From Lepisosteus oculatus (lineage: Eukaryota; Chordata; Actinopteri; Semionotiformes; Lepisosteidae): a DNA stretch of 64,000 nucleotides. The first letter of the stretch is position 1. Every line of letters starts with the position of its first letter. The notes below the pieces were generated by a model. It did no database searches. It saw only the letters and a list, made by a program, of their open reading frames with translations, and had not been told where the DNA came from. Location: assembly GCF_040954835.1 (NCBI RefSeq), contig NC_090703.1, positions 10,101,001 to 10,165,000 on the forward strand. The letters are read 5' to 3'. The position numbers were made by a program, and so were the translations under genes. Below are positions 1 through 13,600 of the stretch, one piece after another.

Positions 1-3000
1 GTCAAGCCGCTGTATGACATAGCTATACTTTTGCATGGCTATGGGTGCATCTAAGCTGTTTTACTGCTCGACAGACTTAAAACCATCCTGGATCCAGAGA
101 CTATTGTATTTTCACATGGATTCAAAACCAGATGTTATAAGAGATAACCAGCTTTAACGTGCTGGCAAGACGTTAGCTGTATCAATGATCAAAGGAAAAG
201 GTGCTCCAACAAATGCATGATTAGACACACACGAAACAGCAGCATGCTGGTGTGTGTGCTTGCTCCGGTGCTAAGCATCCCTGAAACATTTTCTGATGCT
301 TTAGGAATGGTCTGTTTCGGAGTTTTTGAGAGCATAAGATAGTGCAACATTCACGGCCAGCTCCGTACATTATACTCCCCCCTCCCCTCTTTTTACATCA
401 AGCCGCAGAGATAGACCCAGAAGCTAAAGCCGTCTTTTCAGCCCGTTTCTCGTTCTATCTGAGACGCGCAGCGAGCGGAGGTGTCACTTTCCTCTGGCAT
501 TTCGGACAGTATCTACTTATAGAAAAGAGAAAGAGAAAAGAAAAACAGAAGGGGTATTATCAGGGAGGGATGAGAGCAGCAAAGGCATTTTGTCTCTTTA
601 TTCCCCTCCTAAGCCCTGGGCTTTGCTCCCAATCCGATTGGACGATACGGCCAGGCATGTAAATGAAATGCAAAGACGAATAAGGCAGGCTTCCCATCTC
701 CATCCCTCTCCCCCGTCTTTCCCTCTCCCCTCCTTACTGCTTTCCATCTCCAGCCTTTTCTGCGCTGCTATTCTCTCTCTCTTCTTCCGGCTGTTTATAG
801 TGCCGTGTCTCTCCACTCCCCATTCATACCTCTGTATCTCTCTCCCCCGCGCGCTCTGGCTGGGCTCACAGCCCTTATCAGCTCAGACGCCCCACATTCC
901 TGTGTTGCTGTGGCTGCCTGCCTACATCCCCGGTCACGGCAATTCCACGGGTTCCCACAATCCCACAGTAATCCCAGCAGCACCTCGCTGACTCGTGGTG
1001 GGCAAGTGACACTCAAGAAGGAGAGAGAGGGACAGGGAGAGAGAGGGACAGGAGGACAGGGACAGAGGGAGAGGAAGGAGAGAGAGGGACTGGGAGAGAG
1101 GAGGACAGGGACAGAGGGAGAGAAGGAGAGAGAGGGACAGGAGGACAGGGACAGAGGGAGAGAAGGAGAGAGAGGGACAGAGGGAGAGGGAGGAGAGAGG
1201 GACAGGAGGACGGGGACAGAGGGAGAGAAGGAGAGAGAGGGACAAGAGGACAGGGACAGAGGGAGAGAAGGAGAGAGGGGGACAGGGAGAGAGAGGGACA
1301 GGAGGACAGGGACAGAGGGAGAGAGGGGGACAGGGAGAGAGTGGGGTTGAAGGGGAAATGGATAAAGCAGGGAGTAAAACAGAAAAGACAAGGGAGACAA
1401 AGAGGGAAGCTGTGTCTGAACATCCTGAAGCTGGAAATACAGACGACACGGGTCTGAGAAGGTCGAGAAGGAACAAAAACAAGAGCTGGATCCTGGAAAA
1501 AGATAAAAAAAAGGCTGAGAAAGAGAAGCATCAACTGACATTTTTAAAAGTGTTATCATGCCGTTTGTGATCTTTCAGTCGCTCTTCCCCCCCCCCACAG
1601 TGACAGCCGACAGAAAAGACCCCCCAGGACTGTCCGACCACTGGAAGCGGTCTGGCTTGGCCTCTTGGTGGACGTTTTTAGGCTTAAATCCTTATCTAAA
1701 AGTGTCATTCTGGTAACCCAATGGTCTTTTATCACAAACTGGCCACAAAAAAAAGAGATGTCAAAAGCCTTATTATAAAACCACAATAAAAACACTGTCA
1801 ATCGCTGGACAGGGCAAGGCCATGAGAGAATCTGCCCACATGCATCGTACCACTCATCAATGGCAAGTACACCTTCGGCACTCTGTTACAGCTGGTAAAA
1901 ACCATAAAACCTCAAACTAATTCATCAACTTAGCTGACCTCTCAGCACTAATGTCCTCCTGCACGGACACAGACTGTCATTTCTGTTTACCTCTGATTTT
2001 CAATGCTCCGGCTGCGAGCACAAGCTCTAGCGACCCGAGAGACTGCCTCTGTTTTTCTCCTCTTCCTCCAAAGACCCCCAACACCGCTGCCTTCTCGCCA
2101 ACCGGCCAGTCAGGTGCCTTAACTACCCAGGTCCTTCACACACATCAGAGGCGGCAGAGCAACAGCAATATTGCAATCACGTTGGAAAACCCTGCAGTCT
2201 TGCAATCATGGGGGGGTGGACTGCTTTCATATGGGAAAACACACAGTGCATCAAGAAGCTTCTACCTTGGATTTATTTTAAAATGCTCAGGTGTGATAAG
2301 AAGCGACCGGGCCATGGGACAGAGGACTGAGATAAAATGGGAAACGCCACTTGGCCCATGTTCTGTGCCAGAGCTGTAACAACACAGCCCTTTCCCCTTA
2401 TTCGCCAGCAGCTCGTATCTCAGTCCAGCTCCCCCAGGGAGAGAGAGAGAGCCTGATGCTGTCATCACGTCTCCAAGGCAAGAGTAAGGAAGAAGGAAGA
2501 AGTAGCCGACAGAGAGCTCTGTCAAACAAGGCCAAGTTTGTTCATGGACATTCCAGAGTCTGAGAGAGCACAGGCGACACGCTGCTCAGGTGATACCAGC
2601 CTCCCCCAGTCCGCTGCTGCTCAGAGACGTGATGACGGCAGAGGCTAGGGGCAGCCCGAGACCACCCCCCCCCCACCTCACCAGCAGGACCCCCACTGCA
2701 CTGACACGCTGGGCAAGCCCGCCCTCTCTGACTTCCCCATTGCACACATCACCTGGCTAGTTATTTCTCAACAGCCGCTGTGTCTGTCTCAGGAAACTAA
2801 GCCTGATGGGCGCTGGGGGCTGAGGAGCTATAGACAGAGCGTCTGGGGACAGAACCAGGCCTTGGGGATCCCCAGGGCGCTTCCCTCATTAATCTCAGGG
2901 CTGCATCTTCATGGCAACCAAGTCCGGTGGTGCACAGGTGTGCACTCTCGTTGTGTATTGACAGAGGCCACTCAAGAGGCCTGTTAAAAGACAACGTGAG

Positions 3001-4032
3001 CTCCCACTTGGAGGTTGGGATCTGTGAAATCTGAGCGTCTAGGGACAGCAAGAACAGGTGGGAAAAAAAGGGCATACAAGCCTCCGTTCATGGTGGAGGT
3101 ATTTCTTTCCCAGCTCTGCAGGGAGCAAATTGCAAGCAATTGACCTGGGTTCTTTGCCACACTTTGCAAAAGCATCCCAGGATGTAAAGTACAGTGAGTC
3201 CCTGCCCCCCTCCTCACCTGTCTCTCTCTGCTCTTGTAGTGGAACTACACCCTGCTTTCCGCACTGCAGGAAGGTTTGCTCTGTCTGCTGGCCTGGGACA
3301 TGAACTCTGGGAGTGAGAGGGTAGCTGTTCTGCCCTGGTGTCTGTTTCCCGTGGAAATGGAATCCAGAGAGGGTGCCTCTAAAATGGTCTCTGGCTCTGA
3401 CATTTTTTTATTTCTTTTTTAAATCCTGGCAGAAGGGATTAGAGAGGGAGTCAAAAATCCATTAGTTTTTAATGTTTAAAAGGATGGGGAGTGGTGAGAT
3501 GGAGCTGTTTTAAGTGCAAGCTCCCATGTCTGTCCCAGATTAACAGTTGAAATTAATCCCTTCTGTGCTCAAATTGGGCCTCCCTGGATCTCTGGGTTAT
3601 GGGAAATGAAGCAGGCATTTGCAACGTGTGAAAGGAAAAAATGAACAGCAGGAAGGAAGAACCTTGTAATTATTATCTCAAAAGCGAAAACAGGCCTGAC
3701 AGAGCCCATGCTCATATGAGCCTGCTGTGTGCTTGTAAGCACTGACGACGAACACAGGAGTGCCTGTTACCCACTCTTCTCTCCCTCATTTATTTCAATA
3801 TTATACATATTATAAATATCTTCGAAGAGAGATTTATAAAGAACAAATGGTTGACATCATTCACTTGCCGTTGTTATTTTAATAAAACCACGTGCTGCTT
3901 TGCAACACCTAAGTCTTTTGATGACAGCTGCACTCAGAAACGAGTTGATTGGACCCTACCCTCCCAATTTTCTCCACTTCCTGAATTCCCACCATGCACT
4001 TTGCTTGCCCTTTCCCACTCCTCATTATTCCA
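1..4032. other. intergenic region downstream of tmem260 (towards expected OTX2)
   Basis: No exon with conserved protein similarity is seen. Contents: a purine-rich minisatellite (~1013-1346), a polypyrimidine stretch at ~700-790, a short GA run near 2440, and AT-rich sequence from 3400. Regulatory elements for the neighbouring gene may lie here, but nothing specific can be assigned. Confidence 0.5.
1013..1346. repeat. purine-rich minisatellite (GGGACAG / GGGAGAG variants)
   Basis: About 330 bases made of permuted blocks GAGAGAGGGACAGG, AGGACAGGGACAGAGGGAGAG and AAGGAGAGAGA. The + strand is almost wholly A/G with a regular single C in GACAG. The minus strand is open in all three frames only because the repeat lacks stops; those Pro/Ser/Leu-rich ORFs are not genes. 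Confidence 0.9.
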
Positions 4033-4413
4033 TTTATTACAGCATTCCTATCAATCTCAATTTCCTCCTTATTAAAGTCCATATATATGTCACACACAAT
4101 GCCTAAATGTAAAGAAAATAAGGTATTTAAATCAGCACAGACCTCCCTCTTTGGTCAAGGTGGGAGACTCACTCTCTTTCTCCCATGTGACCTGTCTGAG
4201 GTCACAGTTCCAAAGGCTCCTCACATTTTTCGTGAAAGCTTCTCCCTCTCAGCTTCTTTCTCCATTGACTCCCTTCAATTTGCCACCTTATTCTATTGTC
4301 CAATTTTATAAACAGCCTGCTGCTTCAGAGAGCCAGGTTAGTTAAGCCCCTCCCCTCTCTCTTGGCCCCTCCCCTCCCCAGACCACGCCCCTGCCCCAAG
4401 CCCCTCCCCTCCC
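4033..4413 (-). other. tmem260: tmem260 probable 3' UTR with C/G-rich tract
   Basis: The first AATAAA on the minus strand after the stop is at 4038-4033 (read as tttatt on +), giving a ~380-base 3' UTR. Just past the stop (4340-4412) the transcript strand carries repeated GGGGAGGGG blocks. The poly(A) choice is inference. Confidence 0.45.
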
Positions 4414-4668
4414 TCAGGTGGTGTAGAGTTCTCTCAGTCGCCTTCTCTCTCTCTCCAGGTGCGCGATGGCCTCTCGGATGGCACTGGCCTGGGGGTCTCC
4501 CCCCTCCTTGTCGAGATAGAGGGAGAAGTGAGCTATGCTCTGGTTCAGCAGACTCTCCGGGCTGTGGCCCCCGCCTCCCGCTCGCAGCAGCCTCTCGCTG
4601 GCCAGGGCCAGGTTCTTGTCCCAGTTGGAAGGGTAGTCGCTGTGGGTCTCCACTATCTCGCGGTACAG
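4414..4668 (-). CDS. tmem260: tmem260 exon 16 (residues 610-693 and stop)
   Basis: Acceptor TGTTGACAG; stop TGA at 4416-4414. It encodes [19 protein letters not shown] and ASERLLR (human LYKEIV...NWHKN and CERMLR), then a helical, charged C-terminal tail. This region in the family is TPR-like (recalled, not tested). Confidence 0.94.
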   Translation of the reverse strand: MYREIVETHSDYPSNWDKNLALASERLLRAGGGGHSPESLLNQSIAHFSLYLDKEGGDPQASAIREAIAHLERERRRLRELYTT

Positions 4669-7600
4669 CTGTCAACACAGAGGAGAAGAAGAAGAAGGCT
4701 GGTTATCACAGGAGCATTTCATACAGTACTTACACTGTCAGGGTGGGCAAAATACCACGGGGAAGGAGAGTGTGCGCAGCCATATTGAACCATTCTGTAG
4801 ACCAGCCCGTATGGGAACGTGGCAGTCAGAGTCTAACTTGCAGCAGCTGTAGACTCACAGAGTAGGAGAGCTCATAGAGGTGCGTTTTTCCACCTCCTGC
4901 ACTGCTCTGTCGCTCCGCCAGGTCGAACAGGAAGAAGGCTGTCTTCATCCTGAAACACAGAAAGGGCTGAAGGATGAGAAATCTCTGACAGGAAGCTGGC
5001 TGAGCCAATCGGTGATGGACAGGGGAAGGGAAAAATACTGTTAGAAAATCGCCCCATTCCCAAAGTGCTTCAGTGGTTTTCAGCCGATGTATCTTCCCGT
5101 CCAGCGAGGCCTCACCTGGCTTGCCACATCTCCTCGTTGGCCACCTTCTCCCAGGACTCTCGGGGAAAGCTGCGGACACGGAGAGAAACATGAGGGGCCG
5201 CTATGCCTGATGGGATAGCGGACAGGCTGTGCAACACTACAAACTGACCGCGGGAAGGAGACAACAACAGAGGGAATAAGTCAAAAGGAAAAAAGATGAA
5301 GAGGGAAAAAGCAAGTGACAAAAGGTAGTAAGAACTGATTTTCATATTAAAAACAAAACGAGGACGAGGCTCTTAAATGCTCATTAATGCTTTTGGTAGA
5401 CACAGTGAAAGCAGAAACAGGAGTACCTGACCCCTGTGTGAACCTGCATCATCGGTGCAGACTCACTGCTCACTTCCCCTACCTCTTGTACGGCTCTGTC
5501 CAGTTGTACAGGTTCCGGGTCCGTCTAGCCCACTCCTCAGGGTGGAAGGGGGTGCTGGAGGGCACCAGCTGGTCACACACCCCCCAGGGCCAACGAGAAA
5601 ACGCCCTCTCCCAGCTGGGGTCCCCCTCTGGCAGCCCAATGCAGGCGAACACAGGCCTCCTGGACATCCACACACACAGGCCCTGAGAAACACTCGGACC
5701 AGTGCACTGTACTCTGCACCCTCACCGTTTTCAGCTGCGCTTAGCTCTTTTTCAGCTAGATAAGAAAATTAACATTGGTGGCCCTGGGAACTAATCGTGT
5801 TCTCATGCAAGGCTATTACTATAAATAGAATACATATGATATTAATTCTGACAGAAGGCACAGAATGCCTATGGGGTGCGCAAGGTAAATATTCATTTTC
5901 TTTACTGACATGAATCATTAAAATGACAAAAACCATAAAACCACAAATATTAAAAGCACAGCTTCCCCCTTTGAGGTGTTATTGTTCATCTAGTAAACAC
6001 TGCCACCTGGTGGTCGGTCAGATATTGCACAGCAATTTAAATCAGCATGTACATAGACAGTTTTTACTTGAAGATTTTGTTTCCTGTTAATTTCCAGTTG
6101 TTCAATTTTACCCAGTGTACAGGTTAAATTTGAGTTTCTGTAGATTAATAAAAAAACTTAGTAGCAGCTGCTCAGTACAACTGATCAAATCTCCTACTTT
6201 ATCTCTTGGCTGTCACATAACAAACTAAATCGGAGGACTCTGCCAAGCCACTGATGTCAGGAGGACGACATTCTGCACAGCCACAGCCTCTGCAGGGACC
6301 TCCTCTATACCACAATGCCACAGTGCCGGGAGGTAAGGTAGTTAGACACCTGTGGATGTCTGATACACATCAGGTGGAAAAGTCAGAGATCCTGAGCACG
6401 CCTTCCTTACACTGAAACTCCAACATTGGATGGCAGACGGACAAAACAACAAAGTTAATTAACTGACAAGGAGCTGGCAAGGAAGAGCAAGTGCCTCCTG
6501 TCAAACACCTCCTCGTATCCATTTTGGCAAGACAAAGGCAAGTGAAACCAGAACAGGTCAGCAATGGTGGCGATGATGGTTATTAATATTATTTTGAAGG
6601 GATTACAAAATATCTGCCAAAGGAACAGCCTGAGCCTAGTGGATTCTCAGCTTAGCAGCGAGAGATGCAAAATCTGATCTGCTGCTTATCTCAGCGGATC
6701 TGAGGTCGGCACAGTCCAAGATTTAGTAGCCCGGTTTGAAGAGGAATCAGAGTGCAGAACACTGCACTCCCGTCTCAATGGGTCTTAACGCTAGAGGAAC
6801 TGGGAATCCCATACAGAATCACTTACTGGGGTTCATATTCAGAGAGACAATGAATACATAAATCAGAGTAACCTTTTTGCACATTAATTTAAACCCTTCC
6901 AAAACTGTTTGAGAATCTTACTTGAGTTCTTCACGGCGCTAGGCAAATAAAGCTCACCTCTTTTTTTTGATCTTGTAATTGCACACTGCTAATCCAGCCG
7001 AAAAGACAGCACTTGCGTGTTTCTGTTACAGCACAATCTTGGGTAGCAGGATTTTTTATCTATATAATACCCTAGTCAGGGTGGAATGCTTTATCGTGTG
7101 CTTTTCAGCACCAGAGCAGTTTAAGGAAAGAAATCTTAATGATATGGAGGAAAAGAAGTGTGAGGGTGTACTGTACACTGCGGCTTTTTTCTCCATATCC
7201 CACTTGGCACTGAGGGCAATCATTTTTCAATAAACTGAAGGGGCCATGCGGGTTTGTTAAATTCTCATTCTGATATACCTGAAGAAGACCCCACTGTCTT
7301 ATTTTTCTTATATTTTTCTTGTCCCCTTCAGCGTGGAATAAAGCTTTACCTGTTCCTTTGCAGCCTGCGCATGCTGACGCAGCTCCCTACTTGACCTTGT
7401 TAATTTCCTCGTGCCTTGCAATATACGTGATGTAAATGAATTAAAATAAAAAGGGCAAAACTGAGGTTTAAAGATCTCCTGATATTTGCGTGCCGAAAGA
7501 AACTGGCAGCTGTTTCTTTCGGCATGCAAAGCCTGTTCCAAAGCTCTGATTTCAACCTCCTTTCCAGCTGATCAGTCTGTCCTCAAGATGGGCCCAGTTC

Positions 7601-10600
7601 CCACCACATGTCTCTTCAGTTCTTCGCAGTCACAACCAACAGGGCTGCAAGTCTTTCCTCAGTTCTTCTCAGATTTGCTGTCTACTGTCTCTGATTATTA
7701 ATCAGCTCCTACACAATACTCTGCATTTTGCTTTTTGACTACTGACAACTACAGTTCATGTTTTTTGATAACTGTTGAACGTGTTGTGAAACAACTGGAC
7801 AAGTATACTCGTATCAGTCTGTGCCAAGGCCAGACTTCCAAAAGCAACAGCTACAGAAAGCAAACAAACTAAGGTCCTGTTATGCCCTGTGTACTGCTTC
7901 AGTCACACGTATCTGAACTGTTATTGTCTTTCATCAGCAGTTACATGAAGACTCCAGGTTTTAGAGGGCATGTACGGTGTACACTGCTTCTGTGCAGTTT
8001 CAAATCTAAAGAAAAATTCCATTTAAACTGTATTAAAATCAAAATAATGTAATTTCATACATTTTTATATTTATGTATGAATATATATATATTTATATTT
8101 ATGTATGGAAAATTATTTCAAAATATGTAATCAAACAAAAAACACATTTTAATTCAATTTAAATGTGTGCTAAGCAAGCTAAAGAGATGAGTTGATTTTC
8201 ATTTACAGTATATTATAACTTCACATCCCCCTATTAATTACAGTTGGTGTCAACTTATCCTACAAAACCCTCTAATTCATAATAATATATCAACACAATT
8301 CAACATACAAGTTCTGCAGCATTAACTTGAGACATACAACACGTTTATCCTTTGAAGAGGGAGGAAAAATCCCGATCAGACTGCGACGTCTTAGTGCTGA
8401 AAAGCCAGCTGGGGCTGCAGGAGCACTCACTGCGAATTGTGGGACAGGAACTGCTCCAGACTGAAGGTCTCGCCTCGCTCTGACAGGACGGGGTCCCACC
8501 ACAGCCCAGGAAAGTGCACCCCTGGGAGGTGCCGGCCTAGTTTAGCCACGTACCAGCCATACGTCATCATCTGGGAGGACAAACGACACGCAGCCCAGTC
8601 ACCCGCTGTCCTGCAGCGGAAGCACAGCTCCAGCGCCACGACCCGTTCATTAATCAATTCCTTACGCTTATACAGCGCTTTTCTGGACACTCCACTCAAA
8701 CCGCTGTACAGGTAAATGGAGATCCCCTCCACCCCCACCAGTGTGCAGCCCCACCTGGATGATGCTCCAGTAAGCTCCCCACACACCAGCTCTCAGTGGG
8801 GAGGAGAGCAGAGTGATGAAGCCAGTTCATAGAGGGGGATTATTAGGAGGCCATGATTGGTAAGGGCCAATGGGAAATTTGGCCAGGACACCAGGGTTAT
8901 ACCCCTACTCTTTTCGAGAAACACCCTGGGATTTTTAATGACCACAGAGGGTCAGGACCTCGGTTTTCCATCTCATCCGAAGGACCGGCGCCTTTCGCCG
9001 TGCAAGACGACGTGGAGAACTCGTCTCTTACTTCTCATCGTGGCTCTTTAGACGACGAACTGCGGAAGAAGACCGGTGACGAGGAGATCGGCGCAACCGC
9101 CTCCGCAAAAGGCATGAGGTCAGCAGGGCGTCGGCGACCCTGCCGCACTGACCTCCTGCTCGACGAGGCGCAGGTCCGGCCGCAGCCCGTGGCAGAAGTG
9201 CAGGTAGCGCAGGCTGTTCCCGGGCAGGTCCCCGCGGGTCAGCACGATGGAGCCGCTGGGGATGGACCTCAGCACGTTGCGGGCAAACCGGTCCACCACT
9301 GTGTTGTCCCTCTGATCGCACAGCCTGGAAGGGTTTAGAGCAAGCTTCCTCCTCTCACTCAATGCACAGCAACAGGCAGCGCATTTCTCCACACGCTGAG
9401 GACACTACCCTGCGTGACTCCTAACCCTATCATGGACTCAAAGCTCTGTAAGCAGGGTTCTTGCTGTCTGCTGCAATCTCTCCAATTTCAGAACCCCTAC
9501 TTTGGGAGCCTCTGTTCCTACTAGACTACAATCATGCACCCCACCTCACCCCACACTCCACAGCCACCCTGGGGTGGGTGTGTGAGGACAGAGGATTAAG
9601 GGGGTCGGAACGCAGGCAAGAGAGAGTGCGCTGGGGAGGGATTAAGACTTTATTATTGTGGGTCTGCTCGAGGTGGCCCGGCTGGATAATCTGTCCTCAG
9701 GGACAGTCCTTATCAAGACAGTCCGCAGCACCAAGAGCAGACTGTTTCCCAGATTCACTCAAACAGACACAAAAAAGTGTTGCAGTCAAGGTGTGTATTT
9801 TACTGCAACAACGCAGATACTGGTCCAACACACACCCTCACTGGAACACTGCATGCACTGACTTAGACATGGCGTATGTGTGTGTCTCTGTGTGTGTGTG
9901 TACTGCATGCAGGCCTCCCTGGCAGTCCATCAGCTCTGAGCCCCTCAGTGGAAGAAACCCTGCTGAGATGCAGCGCGATTTGACTTTATAATCACTGTCA
10001 GCCGGGCGCAATGTGAACTGACAGCGCTGTCCAGGTTCTACACCTGATCAAAGGACCACTCTGATGTTTCATAAAGTACCTTGTTAGTGTAATCTGTTGA
10101 CTCTGATCACTAACATTTGAAATCATGCATTAATGACTTCATTATTCTGGAGCCGGGCTTTTATTTAGTATGCACAAAGGAGCATGGAGTGCCAATGAGC
10201 CCAGCAGACTTTTGTAGGGCTTTGTCAAATATATATTTTAATCACCACTGAAGACAGTTCCCAGCTGAACAAAGTGAAGTACTAGCAGTATTGCTGATGG
10301 GCTTTTTTTGAATAGCAGTGCCTACACTCTTTCTTCCTGCCCTGGGAACAATGAAGAAATATTCAAGACACAGCAGGATTAACAACATAAATGCAAACTT
10401 GGTGCTTCAAGCACTTCTACCGTTGTTGAAAATCACCACAAGGGACAGACATTAACTTAACTGGTCTTTACATACTAAGGTTGCATCTTTGTTGAGACTT
10501 AGCACATTAATTTGAAGCACCAGCTTCCTGTGGAGTCTAAATTGCCTCCTGTGAACTGAATGGCTTGAGCTCCTCGCTCACAGTCGGTCTCCCCTCCGCT

Positions 10601-13600
10601 GGTTAAAGCCTGCTCACGCCCCTCGGCCCGCCGTTGCGAAGCTGCAGCGCTCACCTGTAGTTGCTCTGTGCCAGGTGTGCCAGCAGCCCTGCAGTGACAG
10701 CCCAGCCTGCAGCCCTCCACAGCGGCCCGCCGCCCTGCCACTGCCCCAGTCCCGTGCAGGCTGCCGAGAGGCCCAGCCCCGCCAGCACACACAGCACTGC
10801 ATCACTCTGCATCCAGAAGCGCTCCACCTGCACACACAACGCAACACAACTGGGCTCCCCTGAAGTCACACTGGGAAACATTCCCCTGTTTATTGCATTT
10901 TTGCACACTAGTTATACACTAATCAATAGACATTCAATGGCTATTTCACTATTCACACTTGCTTTAGAATTATTTTAGTGAGAACGTGCTTTTTACGCCA
11001 TGTTTCAGCAGTGGATACCTTCTAAAAGCAATAGTTTGGCAACGTCCTTCTAAAATTCATCACAAATCCAGATTCTAAAGAACAGCAGCCAACTCTAATC
11101 AGCTGAATGGCCTGTTTCTGCTACAAAATGTTCTGATTTTGTGAATACAGAGGATCTCACTCCAGTGTCAATACTTACCACTCCAAGGAACAGAGGCCTG
11201 TTGATGTCCAGGTTGGCTCTCCAGGCAAAGAACAGGGAGTACAGGCACAGCATGGCAGCCAGGAGCCAGGTAATGGCACGGCGCCCCCTGCAGAGACACA
11301 AACAGCATGGCAGTTGTGAATGACAGCAGAGGACGGTGCCTGTGGCAAATGGCAACAGAACTCAGCACCTGCTCCAGATCCAGGAGCACAGTTAGGCAAT
11401 TCATAACACTGGTTTTAAAAAAAATCCACCACACACAACCTGTGATACTGATATCCTTGATCTGCTTTTCTCATTTTTGGAAGAGCTATGTCAAGACAGA
11501 GAAGATGTCAGGACTTGTGCATGTTTGTTGGTGTGTTTCTCTGTGTCTATACACATACCTTTGTGAACTGCGTGGTCGTCTTCGCACACAGGAGGACCGG
11601 TGAAAGCACCCCGATTCTCGCTCAGAGAGGAAATGGAGTGCGCGCGCACACGCGTGCATGTGCTTCTCTGTGCTGTATTCCCAGCAGCCCGGGCCCCCGG
11701 CCTCTCGGGACAAGCTGCTGTAAAAACTCCCCTAAACGGCTGTTAGGGTCTTGAAAGGAGTCCCTTTGATGCGGCTGCTATCTGCGCACATTAAAGCGCT
11801 CTGAATAAATTCTTCAATGAGCAAGGGCAAGGGGCTGGCAGTGCCCCGAGTGCACCCATCTTCCCCTGCGCAGCCTGCCCCCTGGCACCGCCAGCCTTTA
11901 TCAGCACAGCCTCACAGACGCAGGCGCACACAGCTCCGCTAATGAATTACACCCCTGTGATCCGGTCCAAGGGTTACCGATTCAACACGCGCGGCTCCCC
12001 CCCAGCAACACTGTGGCTACAGACGCCCAGCCCCTGCTGACTGGGGCTCCAGTCTCCCCACAATCCTCCACCAGCTTCGCCAAGCAGACAGAGGCAGTGA
12101 CGTCCTCCTCACCCAATCCCTTGGTCTCATTTGCCTTTCTCCTGTTTTTACAATATGTGATGTGGTGTTTAAGCGGTGTGGAGATTTTTAATATCCGGCT
12201 GCAGGAGGAGTCTCAGAACTCACACAGCACAGCTTACACTCTGCTTTAAATGTGCAATTTGTGACTGATTGAGAAGCTCACAGGTTCCACGAAAATACAA
12301 GAGATGGGGTGTAATGACTACATCATCCCTTTCCCAATTCAGTTCTACAACATTACAGTACATTCTTTTCATTTTGCCAAATGGGGTCATTTTTTAAAGT
12401 AACACACTCTTTATTCTCTGATGATACCGGTCTTTGGAAATGATAAATACAGGACAATCATGCGTTTCCAGTAGGCAGAGGTGTTTTGTACAGGACTTCT
12501 GTCTTTTCCAGTGAGGTGCTCAACAGCCCATGTCTTACCTGTCCCAGGAGAGCATAATCAAGCCCATCCCAGCCAGAACCAGGACTGGGGGAGAGAGGTC
12601 TTTCACACAGTGATCCAGTTGAGCCCTGCAACAGCACAGATACACTGAGAGGAACCCCGCACAGCAGCAACTGTCTCCCTGTCATCACTGTCCATGTCCT
12701 CTCTCTGCACAGGGGTCTCTCACTCGGAATCGCAACCACAAGTTCCTTGGCTTCACTATACTGGTCAAAATATAGGAATTTCCTGCCTATAAGAAACCCC
12801 TGCTTGCAGGTGGGTCTGTATGTGTCTCTATTATTTCTAGCTTGGCTAGGGATGCATTTCTAGACATATATGTTTGTCAAAAACCTCAGATGGAAAACTT
12901 AAGACCACAACCACACTGATACACTTGCTGAGTATCTGCCTTTTTTTAATGTGGAAGCGCTCTTAAAATTAAACAGTAATGTTGTATTGAAAACAAACAA
13001 GACAGGACAAAAAAAGAGACAGAGAATGTGCACGTTAGTATTTCTGACCTGTGAATAAGTTGAAGGCTGTGGTTAGGGTTGGAGGGAGGCTTAGGATTGG
13101 GGTTGGGATTGGAGTTAGAGCCAGGGTTAGGTTTTAGGTCAGGAATGGATCAAGGTGGAGAGTTTAGAATTTGATGCTGGAGAGAGGGGCACATTAAACT
13201 GAGGTGGCCAAACAAGATCTCTAGACAATGTTTTTAGAAATGAAAAATGAACTCACTCTAACATCCGAGCCATTCCCACTCGACTCTCTGTCTTGGCCTG
13301 TTGTCACACAAGCAGACAAAACACGGACAGCAGTGTCACAATCTTGAGCCACAGTTCGCACGTGCCTCCAAGCTACACCATATAGATCACCTGGAAGTAA
13401 TACAGCTGCCCCCTTGATAGTTACATCACAGAACATCGGACTGCAGAGAAGGACTGCTCGTATCCCATACAGATAGCTGGGAAAGTAAACCTATACAGCA
13501 GGCCGTTTATTCCACAGAGCTGCACAAGCTGTGAAGCTAGGGTTAGGGACAGTGTGGGACGTAGTTCAGAGCGAAACTGCAGTTTCATTACCAGACCCAT

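Larger units (their letters stand above)
5660..8430 (-). other. tmem260 intron 12
   Basis: AT-rich. It contains a CTCF-like motif at 6001-6013, a dispersed repeat copy at ~7276-7390 and an 18-base inverted repeat at 7486-7529. No other coding sequence is seen. Confidence 0.7.

Noticed and set aside
795..1559. Minus-strand ORF of 254 codons, Pro/Ser/Leu-rich
   Set aside because: It is the translation of the purine-rich minisatellite; all frames are open because the repeat lacks stop codons.
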